Counted from the stretch's first letter, positions 26,269 through 37,617 are shown. The stretch: 64,000 nucleotides of DNA from Lachnospiraceae bacterium (GCA_017408735.1 JAFQUB010000023.1:107053-171052); one strand, 5' to 3'. The notes: a model not told the origin generated them from the sequence alone. Translations and numbers: made by a program.

Positions 26269-29200
26269 ATGGAGAATCAAAACCTTTATACCTTAGGAAT
26301 CGATATTGGTTCCACAACTGTAAAAATCGCAATCTTAAATGATTCAAATAAAATTGTATTTTCAGACTATGAGCGTCACTTTGCAAATATCAAAGAAACC
26401 CTTTATGGCTTAATTGCCAAAGCATTAAAGGAATTGGGCGATATTACCGTTTCCGCCATGATTACCGGTTCCGGTGGTCTGACACTGGCAAACCACTTGG
26501 AAATTCCATTTACTCAGGAAGTAATTGCAGTTTCTACTGCTCTTTCTGAATATGCACCAAAAACCGATGTTGCCATCGAACTTGGTGGAGAAGATGCCAA
26601 AATCATCTATTTCGAAGGCGGAAATGTGGAACAGCGTATGAATGGTATCTGTGCCGGTGGTACAGGTTCTTTTATTGACCAGATGGCTTCCTTGTTGCAG
26701 ACCGATGCTACCGGTTTAAATACCTATGCCAAGGATTACAAGGCTATTTATCCTATCGCTGCAAGATGTGGTGTATTCGCCAAAACAGATATTCAGCCTC
26801 TGATTAACGAAGGAGCTACCAAGGAAGACTTGTCTGCTTCTATTTTTCAGGCTGTAGTAAACCAGACCATCAGTGGACTTGCCTGCGGAAAACCGATTCG
26901 CGGACATGTTGCCTTTTTGGGCGGACCGCTTCATTTCCTTGACCAATTAAAGGAAACCTTTATCCGTACTCTAAAATTAGATGAGGAACACAGCATCACT
27001 CCGGATAATTCTCATTTGTTCGCCGCAGCCGGTTCTGCACTCAATGCAAACAAAGAATTATCTCTGACACTTTCTTCTCTGGAGGAAAAATTATCCGGCG
27101 ATATTAAAATGGAATTCGAAGTAGAACGTTTAGAGCCATTGTTCCATTCTGAAGATGACTATAAGGAATTTAAAGAACGTCATGAAAGCCATTCCGTTAC
27201 TACCGGAGATTTAGCTTCCTACGAAGGAAACTGCTATCTTGGTATTGATGCCGGTTCTACCACTACCAAAGCTGCTTTGGTAGCTGAAAACGGTGATTTA
27301 TTATATTCCTTCTACAGCAACAACAACGGAAGTCCTTTGGCAACCACTATCCGTGCCATCAAGGATATTTACGCAAAACTTCCAAAAAGTGCGAAAATCG
27401 TTCACTCCTGCTCTACCGGTTATGGGGAGGCTTTGATTAAAAACGCTTTGATGTTGGAAGAAGGGGAAGTAGAAACCGTAGCTCATTACTATGCTGCTGC
27501 CTTCTTCGATCCAAAGGTTGACTGTATCTTGGACATTGGCGGTCAGGATATGAAATGTATCAAAATCAAAAATCAGACCGTAGACAGTGTGCAATTAAAC
27601 GAAGCCTGTTCCTCAGGTTGCGGTTCTTTCATTGAAACCTTTGCAAAATCCTTAAATTACAGTGTTCAGGACTTTGCTCAGGCTGCTTTATTTGCCAAGA
27701 ATCCAATTGATTTAGGAACACGTTGTACCGTATTTATGAACTCTAAAGTAAAACAGGCTCAGAAGGAAGGGGCTGAAGTTGCCGATATTTCTGCCGGACT
27801 GGCTTACTCTGTTATCAAAAACGCTTTATATAAGGTAATTAAAGTAAGTTCTGCTGCTGAATTGGGAACTCACATTGTAGTTCAAGGTGGTACTTTCTAT
27901 AACGATGCAGTTCTTCGAAGCTTTGAAAAAATTGCGGACTGTAAAGCAATCCGTCCGGATATTGCGGGTATTATGGGTGCTTTTGGTGCTGCCTTAATTG
28001 CCAGAGAACGTTTTCAAGAAAGCCAGACTACCACTATGCTTTCCATTGATAAAATCAATTCACTGGAATTTAGTACAAGTATGTCACGTTGTAAGGGCTG
28101 TACCAACAACTGTCTTTTAACCATCAACCGTTTCAGCGGAGGTAGACAATTTATTACCGGAAACCGTTGTGAACGTGGTGTTGGCGGTCAGAAAAACAAA
28201 GACAACATTCCGAATCTGTATGATTACAAGACTAAACTCTTGTTCGACCGTGAGGTTTTGACAGAAACAGAGGCTGTTCGTGGTACCGTGGGTATTCCGC
28301 GTGTTTTAAATATGTATGAGAATTATCCGTTCTGGGCGGAATTCTTTAAAGCGTTAAATTTCCGCGTAGTACTTTCTCCGGAATCTAACCGTAAGATTTA
28401 CGAGCTGGGTATCGAATCCATTCCAAGTGAATCCGAATGTTACCCTGCAAAGCTTGCTCACGGACATGTAATGTGGCTGTTAAATCAGGGCGTTAATTTC
28501 ATCTTCTACCCTTGTATTCCTTATGAGCGTGTGGAATTTGAAGATGCTAACAATCATTATAATTGCCCGATTGTCACTTCTTATGCAGAAAACATTAAAA
28601 ATAATATTGACGAATTAAAGAACCCTGATATTTTATTTATGAATCCATTCCTTCCATTTACCAATTTGGAAGTGCTTACCAAACGTCTTGTGGAAGAATT
28701 TAGTGCTCAGTTCTCCATTTCTGCTGCTGAAATTAAAGAAGCTGCACAAATTGGATGGCACGAAATGCAGAAGGTTCATATAAAAATACAGCAAAAAGGT
28801 GACGAAACCCTTGCTTACTTAAAGGAAACCGGCAGACACGGTATTGTACTTGCAGGACGTCCATACCATATTGACCCGGAAATCAATCACGGTATCCCTG
28901 AATTGATTACCTCCTATGGTATTGCAGTATTTACCGAAGATTCTGTGTCACATTTAGCCGAAGTGGAACGTCCGCTCCTTGTGATGGATCAGTGGATGTA
29001 TCACTCAAGACTTTATGCTGCTGCTAACTTTGTAAAAACACAGGATAATTTAGATTTAATCCAGTTAAATTCCTTTGGTTGTGGTCTGGATGCTGTTACC
29101 ACAGACCAAGTAAGCGATATTTTGAATAATTCCGGCAAGATTTACACCTGCTTAAAGATTGACGAAGTAAATTCCTTAGGTGCTGCCAGAATCCGTATCC

Positions 29201-30501
29201 GTTCCCTGATTTCTGCCATCCGTGTAAGAAAACAGAGAAACGTACAGCGAACAATTGTTCCATCCAACTTTGAACGTGTTATCTTCACTGAAGAAATGCG
29301 TGATAATTATACTATCCTCTGTCCGCAAATGTCGCCAATCCACTTCTCTATTGTGGAACCGGCGTTCCGTACCTGTGGCTACAACATTGAACTGTTAAAC
29401 AATGACGGAAAACAGGCGGTAGACGTTGGCTTGAAATATGTAAATAATGATGCCTGCTATCCTTCCTTGATGGTAGTTGGACAGATTATGGATGCTATCC
29501 TTTCCGGAAAATATGATTTAACTAAAACAGCCGTAATTATCACCCAGACCGGTGGTGGATGTCGTGCAAGTAACTATATCGGCTTTATCCGCCGTGCTTT
29601 ACGAAAAGCAGGCTATCCGGATATTCCGGTACTTTCCTTAAACTTGAGCGGTTTTGAAAAGAATCCCGGATTCAAGATTACTGCAAAGCTTGCTTTAAAG
29701 GGAATGTATGCGGTTGAATTTGGCGATATCTTAATGCGTTGTCTGTATGCAACCAGACCTTACGAAGCCGAAGAAGGTGCTGCCAACGCATTACATAAAA
29801 AGTGGGAACAGAAATGTATTGATTTCGTTACAAAGAAAAATTATCCTTCTTACTCCGGTTATAAGAAGATTTGTCGTGAAATCATTCGTGAGTTTGATGC
29901 GTTACCACGAAAAGATATCAAGAAGCCAAGAGTTGGCGTGGTAGGAGAAATTCTGGTTAAATTCATGCCTGCTGCCAATAACTATCTGGTAGACTTACTG
30001 GAAGCGGAAGGTGCAGAAGCTGTCGTACCTGACTTATTAGACTTCTTCTTGTACTGCTTCTACAATTCCAATTTCAAATACGAAAAACTTGGAATGAGCA
30101 AGCCTACCGCTGCAAACCTTGGCATTAAGGCATTGGAATGGTTCCGTTCCGCTGCCAGAAAAGAATTTGAAAAGAGTAAGCATTTTGATGCACCTGCTCA
30201 TATTGAAGACTTGGCAAAAATGGCTTCTGAAATTGTTTCCTGCGGTAACCAGACCGGTGAAGGCTGGTTCTTAACCGGTGAAATGTTAGAATTAATTCAC
30301 TCCGGTGCCGGAAATATTGTTTGTACTCAGCCATTTGCCTGCCTTCCAAACCACATTGTAGGTAAAGGTGTTATCAAAGAGCTTCGCCACCGTTATCCTC
30401 AGTCAAATATCGTTGCTATCGATTATGACCCGGGTGCCAGCGAAGTAAACCAGTTGAACAGAATTAAATTAATGCTGTCTACTGCATATAAGAATCTATA
30501 A
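26269..30501 (+). CDS. Fused 2-hydroxyacyl-CoA dehydratase activase / dehydratase-like protein
   Basis: 1410 residues. Two ASKHA activase domains of the BadF/HgdC type are joined head to tail: the first starts [12 protein letters not shown] (about residue 8) with CAGGTGSF and ARCGVF, the second [13 protein letters not shown] (about 322) with ACSSGCGSF and TRCTVF. The Cys residues that bridge a [4Fe-4S] cluster between subunits in HgdC are kept in both. A Cys-rich segment ([10 protein letters not shown] ... GNRCERG, about 604-640) leads into a DUF2229 and HgdA/B-like C-terminal half. HgdC feeds ATP-driven electrons to radical dehydratases. The exact role of this giant form is not known. A terminator follows. 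Confidence 0.9.
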   Translation: MENQNLYTLGIDIGSTTVKIAILNDSNKIVFSDYERHFANIKETLYGLIAKALKELGDITVSAMITGSGGLTLANHLEIPFTQEVIAVSTALSEYAPKTDVAIELGGEDAKIIYFEGGNVEQRMNGICAGGTGSFIDQMASLLQTDATGLNTYAKDYKAIYPIAARCGVFAKTDIQPLINEGATKEDLSASIFQAVVNQTISGLACGKPIRGHVAFLGGPLHFLDQLKETFIRTLKLDEEHSITPDNSHLFAAAGSALNANKELSLTLSSLEEKLSGDIKMEFEVERLEPLFHSEDDYKEFKERHESHSVTTGDLASYEGNCYLGIDAGSTTTKAALVAENGDLLYSFYSNNNGSPLATTIRAIKDIYAKLPKSAKIVHSCSTGYGEALIKNALMLEEGEVETVAHYYAAAFFDPKVDCILDIGGQDMKCIKIKNQTVDSVQLNEACSSGCGSFIETFAKSLNYSVQDFAQAALFAKNPIDLGTRCTVFMNSKVKQAQKEGAEVADISAGLAYSVIKNALYKVIKVSSAAELGTHIVVQGGTFYNDAVLRSFEKIADCKAIRPDIAGIMGAFGAALIARERFQESQTTTMLSIDKINSLEFSTSMSRCKGCTNNCLLTINRFSGGRQFITGNRCERGVGGQKNKDNIPNLYDYKTKLLFDREVLTETEAVRGTVGIPRVLNMYENYPFWAEFFKALNFRVVLSPESNRKIYELGIESIPSESECYPAKLAHGHVMWLLNQGVNFIFYPCIPYERVEFEDANNHYNCPIVTSYAENIKNNIDELKNPDILFMNPFLPFTNLEVLTKRLVEEFSAQFSISAAEIKEAAQIGWHEMQKVHIKIQQKGDETLAYLKETGRHGIVLAGRPYHIDPEINHGIPELITSYGIAVFTEDSVSHLAEVERPLLVMDQWMYHSRLYAAANFVKTQDNLDLIQLNSFGCGLDAVTTDQVSDILNNSGKIYTCLKIDEVNSLGAARIRIRSLISAIRVRKQRNVQRTIVPSNFERVIFTEEMRDNYTILCPQMSPIHFSIVEPAFRTCGYNIELLNNDGKQAVDVGLKYVNNDACYPSLMVVGQIMDAILSGKYDLTKTAVIITQTGGGCRASNYIGFIRRALRKAGYPDIPVLSLNLSGFEKNPGFKITAKLALKGMYAVEFGDILMRCLYATRPYEAEEGAANALHKKWEQKCIDFVTKKNYPSYSGYKKICREIIREFDALPRKDIKKPRVGVVGEILVKFMPAANNYLVDLLEAEGAEAVVPDLLDFFLYCFYNSNFKYEKLGMSKPTAANLGIKALEWFRSAARKEFEKSKHFDAPAHIEDLAKMASEIVSCGNQTGEGWFLTGEMLELIHSGAGNIVCTQPFACLPNHIVGKGVIKELRHRYPQSNIVAIDYDPGASEVNQLNRIKLMLSTAYKNL

Positions 30502-30505
30502 AACA

Positions 30506-30540
30506 AAACCGCAGCCTTCAAAAGGGCTGCGGTTTCTTTC
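30506..30540. terminator. Terminator between activase and HD genes
   Basis: An 11-bp stem (30506-30516 with 30525-30535) is followed by TCTTTCTTT on + and by a T-rich run on -. It serves both convergent genes. Confidence 0.88.
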
Positions 30541-30541
30541 T

Positions 30542-31012
30542 TTATGCATTACATGTTTCTTTCTTAAATAAATTCCCAAAAAATTCTTTTAATGTACAGT
30601 ATTTATCCATAAGACAAACTATCGTAGTTTCTCGATACTTTGGAGGATAAATTGTTAAGGGAAACATATGCTTTTTTATAATATCCATTTCAATTTCCGT
30701 CAAATCATAATCCCCCATGGCATTCTTCAAAGCGATGCCCGGGTGGCGGAATCCATGAAGATTTCCCAACTTCTGGTCATGCCAGTCATACAGAAAATAA
30801 TCATGCAACAAAGCTCCACGCACCAGACTTTTCATATCCACCTGAATCTTAAATTTATGAGCAAATACTACACTATAATATGCCACTGTCTTACAGTGCA
30901 TCAGACAGGTGGTATTTCCGTGCTGAATAAACTTTGACATCTGTCTGATTTTCTCATCTGCAAGCAATTCATCCATATATTCGTTAAATGCGTTCTGTTG
31001 TTCCTGAGTCAT
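30542..31012 (-). CDS. HD domain phosphohydrolase
   Basis: 156 residues. The metal-binding HD pattern is visible as His39 in CLMHCKTVA, then GALLHDYFLYDWHD and FRHPGIAL, with further His in IIKKHMFPLT. The family cleaves phosphate esters of nucleotides; the substrate is unknown. It lies 58 bp downstream of ppk. Confidence 0.82.
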   Translation of the reverse strand: MTQEQQNAFNEYMDELLADEKIRQMSKFIQHGNTTCLMHCKTVAYYSVVFAHKFKIQVDMKSLVRGALLHDYFLYDWHDQKLGNLHGFRHPGIALKNAMGDYDLTEIEMDIIKKHMFPLTIYPPKYRETTIVCLMDKYCTLKEFFGNLFKKETCNA

Positions 31013-31069
31013 CTTTTTGCTCCCTTCTTGCTACTGTCTGCCACGCGCTTATATACCATACTACAAATT

Positions 31070-33223
31070 TTACAGCAATTCATCTTCTGTTTCCTTTTCT
31101 TTGATTGATTCTTCCGGAATAAATACTCTTTGTATCTTTGTATCACTGCATTTTTTGTTGCTTTTCTCTGCTTCCTCACAGAAATATTCCTGAGAGCAGA
31201 GCAATTCTTTACCTCGTTTATCCACTCTTTCATATACTCCGCTTGCTTTTAATACACGGGCTTTTAAGGTATCTGCCAACTGGATGTCTAAAATATGTTT
31301 TACCTTTTTCTTTAAATCTTCTGCTTCCACCGGGAATAATATTTCCACTCTGCGGTCTAAGTTTCTGGACATCCAGTCTGCACTGGACATGTAAATTTCT
31401 TCATTGCCGTTATCATAAAAATAATAAATTCTGCTGTGTTCCAAAAAATTTCCAACAATGGAAGTAACCGTTATATTTTCACTGACGCCCGGAATTCCTA
31501 CTTTTAAACAACAGATTCCTCTGATTATCAACTCAATCTTTACACCAGCTGCAGACGCCTCATACAAACTTTCGATAATTCCTTTGTCGCACAGAGAATT
31601 CATTTTAGCAATAATATGAGCCTTTTTTCCCTGTAAGGCATTATCCCTTTCTCTTTCAATCAGACTTACAAATTTATCACGAAGCCAGATTGGTGCCACA
31701 GAAAGGCAATTCCATGACTTTGGTTCTGAATATCCGGACAACATATTAAATACTGCTGTGGCATCTGCACCGATGCGTTCTGAACAGGTTAACAGACCTA
31801 AGTCTGTATATAATTTTGCTGTAGCATCATTATAATTTCCGGTTCCCAAATGTACATATCGACGTATTCCATCTTCTTCTTTTCTTACCACTAAAGTTAT
31901 CTTACTATGGGTTTTTAACCCTACAAGACCGTAAATTACGTGACATCCTGCCTTTTCCAACATTCTTGCCCAGCCAATATTGTTCTCTTCATCAAATCTT
32001 GCTTTTAATTCCACCAATACAGAAACCTGCTTGCCATTTTCTGCCGCCTGTGCCAACGCAGCAATAATCGGCGAATTACCACTGACACGATAAAGGGTCT
32101 GCTTAATTGCCAATACATCTTTATCTCTTGCCGCCTGTTTGATAAAATCCACCACCGGATCAAAAGTCTGGTATGGATGATGCAGTAAAATATCTCCCTT
32201 TCGAATCTGATGGAAAATACTTTCGCCCTCCACAATTTCCGGTACCGGCTGTGGTTTATATTTTGGATATTTTAAATGTTCATATCCATCCATTCCATAC
32301 ATCTTCATTAAAAAGGTAAGGTCTAACGGACCACTAATTTTGAAAATGTCTTCTTCCTTAATATGAAGCTCTTTTTTTAATATCTTCAGCAACCGCTTAT
32401 CCATGCTTTCTTCTACTTCCAAACGGATTGCCTCGCCCCACTGACGTTTTTTAAGCTGACGCTCAATTTCCTTTAATAAATCTTCCGCCTCATCTTCGTC
32501 AATACTTAAGTCTGCATTACGCATGATTCTGTATGGATGTGCACAAACAACATCGTAGTTAAGAAATAGTTTTTCAATATTCCTCTCAATTACTTCTTCC
32601 AATAATATTATGTTTTTTTCTCCATTTTCACTGTCTGGAAGTGGTACAATTCTTGGTATTACTGCCGGAACCTGTACGGTAGCAAATTCCAGTTCTTCAC
32701 TTTTTTCCTTTTTTGAAATCAAAGCCCCGATATTTAAAGATTTATTACGAATTAACGGAAATGGTCTGGAAGAATCCACTGCCATTGGGGTTAATACCGG
32801 ATACACATTTTCCATAAAAAATACATCCACAAAATTTTTCTGTTCCTCACTCAATTCTTCATGAGAGGATATCAAATGAAGCTGTTCTGCCTTTAAAGCA
32901 GGTAAAAGGGAACGATTGTATGTCATATACTGTGTATTTACAAAATTATGGGTTTCTGCACTGATTTCTTCCAGCTGTTCCTCCGGTGTCATTCCTGCAA
33001 TATCTTTTTTATCATACTCCGCATTAACCATATCTTTTAAAGAGGCCACTCTTACCATAAAGAATTCATCTAAATTAGAAGATGTAATACTTAAAAACTT
33101 TATACGCTCAAACAAAGGATTATTTCTATCTCTTGCCTCTTCCAATACTCTGGTGTTAAACAAAATCCAACTTAACTCTCTATTTTTATAATACTCTGGT
33201 TTTCCAAAATTTTTCTTCTCCAT
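31070..33223 (-). CDS. ppk1: Polyphosphate kinase
   Basis: 717 residues, full length. The N-terminal ELSWILFNTRVLEEA, middle SNLDEFFMVRV and C-terminal phospholipase-D-like repeats with LKTHSKITLVVR (phospho-accepting His) and RYVHLGTGNYN fit PPK1. It polymerises the ATP gamma-phosphate into inorganic polyphosphate, usually at the membrane. It is 12 bp after ppx in one operon, so synthesis and breakdown of polyphosphate are encoded together. Confidence 0.96.
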   Translation of the reverse strand: MEKKNFGKPEYYKNRELSWILFNTRVLEEARDRNNPLFERIKFLSITSSNLDEFFMVRVASLKDMVNAEYDKKDIAGMTPEEQLEEISAETHNFVNTQYMTYNRSLLPALKAEQLHLISSHEELSEEQKNFVDVFFMENVYPVLTPMAVDSSRPFPLIRNKSLNIGALISKKEKSEELEFATVQVPAVIPRIVPLPDSENGEKNIILLEEVIERNIEKLFLNYDVVCAHPYRIMRNADLSIDEDEAEDLLKEIERQLKKRQWGEAIRLEVEESMDKRLLKILKKELHIKEEDIFKISGPLDLTFLMKMYGMDGYEHLKYPKYKPQPVPEIVEGESIFHQIRKGDILLHHPYQTFDPVVDFIKQAARDKDVLAIKQTLYRVSGNSPIIAALAQAAENGKQVSVLVELKARFDEENNIGWARMLEKAGCHVIYGLVGLKTHSKITLVVRKEEDGIRRYVHLGTGNYNDATAKLYTDLGLLTCSERIGADATAVFNMLSGYSEPKSWNCLSVAPIWLRDKFVSLIERERDNALQGKKAHIIAKMNSLCDKGIIESLYEASAAGVKIELIIRGICCLKVGIPGVSENITVTSIVGNFLEHSRIYYFYDNGNEEIYMSSADWMSRNLDRRVEILFPVEAEDLKKKVKHILDIQLADTLKARVLKASGVYERVDKRGKELLCSQEYFCEEAEKSNKKCSDTKIQRVFIPEESIKEKETEDELL

Positions 33224-33235
33224 AACTTTCTCCCC

Positions 33236-34777
33236 TTAAATACTTTTCTTTTGCTTCACCGCTGGTAAAATACCTAAAATCTCTTCGAAAAACTCTGCAT
33301 TTTCACGAACCTTTTCCTTTTCCAGCATAATATCATCATTGGATGTTACAGAAATTATCAACTGCTTTTCTTTTACTGTGAATCTGGCATTTTTAAACTT
33401 CTGCTTATTGCTGTAATCCATGGCATTTACCAACCGAAGCATCGATGTCAATTTGGCAATTATCAAATATTCCTGTTCTCCAATGCTGGTGTATGAGCAT
33501 AGTTTTTCAAAATACTCAAATTCCTCTGTGTTGAATTTCACCACATGAGCCACCATTTCTCTTTCTTCATGGGACAAGCCGATGATTTCCGTTGCCATAA
33601 TAATGTTATAGGCGCAATCTGCACTTCTTGACATACTAATATATTTTCCACAGTCACACAATATCACCGCAATGCGCAATAATAAGCGTTCCCTTTTGCT
33701 TAAACCATGTACCTTTTTTGTTACATCAAACAACGTACATGCCAGTTCTTCCATCATATTTATATGGTTCTTACTTGACATATATCGCTTGGCAATATTT
33801 TTTGCGGACGCAATAATATCATCTTCAAAATTATGCTCTGACTTAATCAACTGCTTTCGTTCTGCATAATCATAAGCAATTCCGTCACCTAAATCTCTGT
33901 TTGGTGCCCAGATGGTTTCTGCTTCCATAATTTCCAAAAATCTCTTATAGATGATAGCAAATGGCAGTATCAGCCTTGCATTTTCTGTTGGAACCCCCAG
34001 TTTCTTTGCGGCCTGCTCCGGTATCAGTCTAGATATCTTATCATATATTTTCATGTATTCATCATAACCGGCACAGCCATTGATAGAATTATTATCTGTT
34101 CTTGCAATCAGATTTGTAATAAATTCTCCAGTTACAATAATATTTTTTATATTTCTGTCCTTTAAGTAAAACTTTTTAAAATGGGCTAATTCAGCACTGA
34201 TTAATTCTTCAATATACTGGCCATAATGAGTGGTTCTGTTTTCCAATGCTGATAAAGTTTCACGAATTCTCAAAGACCCCAGCTTAATATTCTGGGTAGT
34301 AATCAGACTGTCCTTATCAAACAGTGACACCTGAATACTGCCGCCACCCACATCGATAATTGCTGTTCCTTTTTTGATTACTTCATTAAATTCACTCCAT
34401 TTAGAGGCAATCGATTTATATCCTATAAAACGCTGTTCTGAGTTGCTTAGTATTTCTATCTGAAAACCAGTTCTTACTTTGATCTGTTCTACTAAAATTC
34501 GTGTGTTTTTCACTTCACGTAAGGCACTTGTGGCGCATACCCGATATTCTTCCACACCATACTCTTTCATAAATTCTTTGAAATCATTTAATGTTTTACA
34601 AAGTCTGTCAATCATTTCCTGACCTATTTTTTCTTTTGTAAATGCATCTGCCCCCAATTCCAAGTGGTTAATGACACTGTTCAACTCCTTCATTCCACTT
34701 CGCCCCGACAATTCAAATATCTTCATTCCTGTTTCGTAGGATCGGATATAAATTGCCGCAAAAATAACCTTCTTCAT
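33236..34777 (-). CDS. ppx: Exopolyphosphatase / pppGpp phosphatase (Ppx/GppA)
   Basis: 513 residues. An ASKHA-type Ppx/GppA domain (about 1-300) shows TSALREVKN, GTAIIDVGGGSIQV and a family-typical LGSLRI. An HD-like C-terminal domain follows (about 320-510). It removes phosphate from polyphosphate ends or from pppGpp. The first phosphate-binding motif reads AAIYIRSYETGM, departing from the usual DxGSNSxR, so activity may be altered. AGGAGG lies 10 bases before the ATG. It is the first gene of the ppx-ppk pair. Confidence 0.88.
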   Translation of the reverse strand: MKKVIFAAIYIRSYETGMKIFELSGRSGMKELNSVINHLELGADAFTKEKIGQEMIDRLCKTLNDFKEFMKEYGVEEYRVCATSALREVKNTRILVEQIKVRTGFQIEILSNSEQRFIGYKSIASKWSEFNEVIKKGTAIIDVGGGSIQVSLFDKDSLITTQNIKLGSLRIRETLSALENRTTHYGQYIEELISAELAHFKKFYLKDRNIKNIIVTGEFITNLIARTDNNSINGCAGYDEYMKIYDKISRLIPEQAAKKLGVPTENARLILPFAIIYKRFLEIMEAETIWAPNRDLGDGIAYDYAERKQLIKSEHNFEDDIIASAKNIAKRYMSSKNHINMMEELACTLFDVTKKVHGLSKRERLLLRIAVILCDCGKYISMSRSADCAYNIIMATEIIGLSHEEREMVAHVVKFNTEEFEYFEKLCSYTSIGEQEYLIIAKLTSMLRLVNAMDYSNKQKFKNARFTVKEKQLIISVTSNDDIMLEKEKVRENAEFFEEILGILPAVKQKKSI

Positions 34778-34881
34778 ACTCTCATCGCCTCCTACACTCT
34801 ATACTCTTTTCTCCTATTTTAAGCTATTTTCCTATTTCTTTCAATGGATTTTCGCTGATATTTCGTTAAGTTTTCATTAAA

Positions 34882-34914
34882 AAGAACCCTGCATTCTTTA
34901 TATGCAAGGTTCTT
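34882..34914 (-). terminator. Terminator of hisS
   Basis: A 13-bp stem with one mismatch (34882-34894 with 34902-34914), then TTTTTAATG on the - strand. Confidence 0.8.
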
Positions 34915-34939
34915 CTTTTATTTTTATAAGACTTTCTTT

Positions 34940-36184
34940 TTATGCTTCCTGACCCATCACTGAAATTTCTTCACTCTGACCAAACTGATAAAAACCATAA
35001 TAGCCTTTTTCCTCTAATTTGTTTAAGAATTTTCCCACCTTTTTCGGTCTTTCAAACAACGCTACTGTATATTCCTTACGCAGTTCTTCCGCTTTCTGAT
35101 ATGCTCCCACAATGTCTTCCGGATTATATAATACAGCCACACGTTTTTTGGTATCTTCTTCTTTGATTCCCTGTTCACTTAAAATTGCGTAAATACGTTC
35201 AAATCCAATGGAAAATCCTACTGCCGGAACTTCTTCGTTTAAGAATTTTCCAATCAGGTTGTCATATCTTCCACCACCGGCAATTGCCCCTTTAAATTTA
35301 TTGCTTTCCACTTCAAATACAGTTCCGGTGTAATATCCCTGACCTCTTACCAGAGAAATATCATATTTTAAATTATATTTTCCATCAGAAAGTTGTTCTG
35401 CTGTAGCAATAATTTTCTTTACATTACCAATGGCTTCATTTTCACCAATCAATTCTTCAATGCAATCCAATGAAAAATCTCCAGCTTTTAGGAATTGGGC
35501 AAACTTGTCAACTACCTCTGCCCCATAACCTTTTTCCTGTAATTCCTTTTCTACGCCTTCTGCACCAATTTTATCCATCTTATCAAAAATAATGCACACA
35601 CTGTCCAAATCAGCTTCTGCAAAGCCCATATGAAGCAGTACTGAACGCAAAATACGTCTGTCATTAATTTTTACGGTAAATTCATCCATTCCAATAGCTA
35701 ATAATGCTTTGGTTGTTGTACAGATTAATTCAATTTCTGCATTGATAGAGGAAGTCCCTAAAATGTCAATATCACACTGGATAAACTCTCTTAAACGTCC
35801 TTTTTGAGGGCGTTCTGCACGATATACACGGTCAATCTGTATACATTTCATCGGTGCAATCAAGTCATTTTTATTGTTGGCATAATAACGGCTTAACGGT
35901 AATGTTAAGTCATAGCGAAGTCCCATATCAGACAATTCGTCCATCTTTCCTTCTTCCACAGCCTTGGTAAGCTTGTCCCCTCTCTTTAAAATCTTAAAGA
36001 TAAGGTTTAAGTTTTCACCGCCTTCACTTTTATCCAGATTCTCTGCATCTTCAATGATCGGAGTAATAATATGTTCAAATCCGTTCTCTGTATATACTTC
36101 TAAAATCTTATTCTGCAAATAATCACGGATTCTTGCCTGCTCCGGTAAATAATCGTTGGTTCCTTTTACACTTTTAATTTTCAT
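34940..36184 (-). CDS. hisS: Histidyl-tRNA synthetase
   Basis: 414 residues of class II. Motif 2 is RVYRAERPQKGRLREFIQCD; the His-binding loop is LVRGQGYYTGTVFE; motif 3 lies in GGGRYDNLIGKF and VGFSIGFER. The anticodon domain (about 325-414) is short. The gene follows cdd by 78 bp. No T-box leader was found in that gap. The N-terminus MKIKSVKGTNDYLP is the usual start. Confidence 0.95.
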   Translation of the reverse strand: MKIKSVKGTNDYLPEQARIRDYLQNKILEVYTENGFEHIITPIIEDAENLDKSEGGENLNLIFKILKRGDKLTKAVEEGKMDELSDMGLRYDLTLPLSRYYANNKNDLIAPMKCIQIDRVYRAERPQKGRLREFIQCDIDILGTSSINAEIELICTTTKALLAIGMDEFTVKINDRRILRSVLLHMGFAEADLDSVCIIFDKMDKIGAEGVEKELQEKGYGAEVVDKFAQFLKAGDFSLDCIEELIGENEAIGNVKKIIATAEQLSDGKYNLKYDISLVRGQGYYTGTVFEVESNKFKGAIAGGGRYDNLIGKFLNEEVPAVGFSIGFERIYAILSEQGIKEEDTKKRVAVLYNPEDIVGAYQKAEELRKEYTVALFERPKKVGKFLNKLEEKGYYGFYQFGQSEEISVMGQEA

Positions 36185-36262
36185 TTTTTACATCCTTACT
36201 CTTGTATTTTCTTTAAATTATAATTACTTCCTCTGGATTTCGCAATACTTTTCCAAAGATAA

Positions 36263-36676
36263 TTACAAATTATCCGGTCCAAAACTTTCCGGAAACAGTT
36301 CTTCTAAAGTATATTCCTTATACTCTGTAGTACTTTTTGCCAGTACAATCAAGAATTCTTCCGGTGACACAAATTCCCGCATCACCTGTCTGCACACACC
36401 ACAAGGCGGACAATATTCCATTGTTTTTTCTTCTGCACCGCCCACAATGGCTATTTTGGAAAACTCTGTCTCTCCTTCACTGACTGCCTTAAATATTGCA
36501 GTCCGTTCTGCACAGTTAGTAGGCGAAAAAGCTGCGTTTTCAATATTACAACCCGTATACACTTTTCCTGTTTTGGTAAGCAATGCTGCGCCCACACGAA
36601 AACGGGAATAGGGTGCATAAGATTTCTCTCTTGCTAAAAGAGCCACCTTTATCAAAGCTTGGTTCTCCATATCCAT
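36263..36676 (-). CDS. cdd: Cytidine deaminase
   Basis: 137 residues. The zinc site is NCAERTAIF plus PPCGVCRQVM, and the substrate loop is SPYSRFRVGAAL-like (APYSRFRVGAALL). It converts cytidine and deoxycytidine to uridines in nucleoside salvage. The ATG at 36676 was chosen over an upstream one that overlaps the ribosome site AAGGAAG. It lies 10 bp after the phosphorylase gene. Confidence 0.95.
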   Translation of the reverse strand: MDMENQALIKVALLAREKSYAPYSRFRVGAALLTKTGKVYTGCNIENAAFSPTNCAERTAIFKAVSEGETEFSKIAIVGGAEEKTMEYCPPCGVCRQVMREFVSPEEFLIVLAKSTTEYKEYTLEELFPESFGPDNL

Positions 36677-36686
36677 ATCACTTCCT

Positions 36687-37508
36687 TTACAGTGTTTCAA
36701 TAATGTTCCACACTAATTTCTTAAAATCCGGTGCCACACGGTCTGCCGTTTCCTGCACTTCCTTGTGGGACAGTGGATTTTCACTGATTCCACTTGCCAT
36801 ATTGGAAATACAGGAAATCCCACAGACCTGCATCCCCATATGTTTTGCTGCCATAGCTTCACAGGCGGTGCTCATACCTACGGCGTCAGCTCCTAATATA
36901 TGACTCATACGTATTTCTGCCGGCGTTTCATAAGCCGGACCGGTAAACTGGATATATACCCCCTGCTGTACGGGAATATTTAGATTACCGGCACATTTTT
37001 TTATATGATTTTGTAATGTTATATCATACACATTGCTCATATCCGGAAAACGTTCACCAAGTTCTTCTATATTTTCTCCAATCAAAGGAGATGGTACAAA
37101 TTCAGCAATATGATCTGTAATCATCATAAAATCTCCCGGCTGAAGTTGCTTATTGATGCCACCGGCTGCATTGGTGAGAAACAGAATATCTGCCCCCATC
37201 ATTTTCATAAGACGGATGGGAAGTACTACTTGTTCCATAGAATATCCTTCGTAGTAATGCACTCTGCCCTGCATAACCACTACCGGAACTTCTCCCACAT
37301 ATCCAAATACAAATCTTCCTTTGTGCCCTGCCACTGTGGAAACGGGAAATCCCTGAATATCCTGATAGGAAATTTCGACTTTTACATCTATCTGCTCTGC
37401 AAAATCTCCTAATCCGGAACCTAAAACCAATGCTACTTTGGGCTGAAATGGTATTTTTTCTTTAATTTTCCCATAACATCTTTCTAAATCTTCATATTTC
37501 TTACTCAT
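36687..37508 (-). CDS. Purine-nucleoside phosphorylase
   Basis: 273 residues of the trimeric PNP family. Motifs are VLGSGLGDFAE (phosphate loop), TVAGHKGRFVFG, LTNAAGGIN, YETPAEIRM and GADAVGMSTACEAM. It splits purine nucleosides by phosphate to base and (deoxy)ribose-1-phosphate. The ATG at 37508 has GGGGAG 11 bases upstream; the GTG at 37520 touches that site. It pairs with cdd here and with deoB elsewhere in the window for nucleoside breakdown. Confidence 0.95.
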   Translation of the reverse strand: MSKKYEDLERCYGKIKEKIPFQPKVALVLGSGLGDFAEQIDVKVEISYQDIQGFPVSTVAGHKGRFVFGYVGEVPVVVMQGRVHYYEGYSMEQVVLPIRLMKMMGADILFLTNAAGGINKQLQPGDFMMITDHIAEFVPSPLIGENIEELGERFPDMSNVYDITLQNHIKKCAGNLNIPVQQGVYIQFTGPAYETPAEIRMSHILGADAVGMSTACEAMAAKHMGMQVCGISCISNMASGISENPLSHKEVQETADRVAPDFKKLVWNIIETL

Positions 37509-37617
37509 AGATCGGTTCACTCCCCTTTATATTCATTCTTTTTGCATTTTCTTAACAAATTCAGGCCAGTATTAACTCAATAAAGTTTCTACTGACCTTA
37601 TAATTTTATCATATAAG

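Noticed and set aside
31009..31233. A 74-residue - strand ORF overlapping the ppk end
   Set aside because: It lies in another frame over conserved ppk codons and has no independent support.
36185..36262. T-box leader of hisS (and likewise for glyS)
   Set aside because: The gaps are short and contain no T-box sequence or terminator/antiterminator pair.
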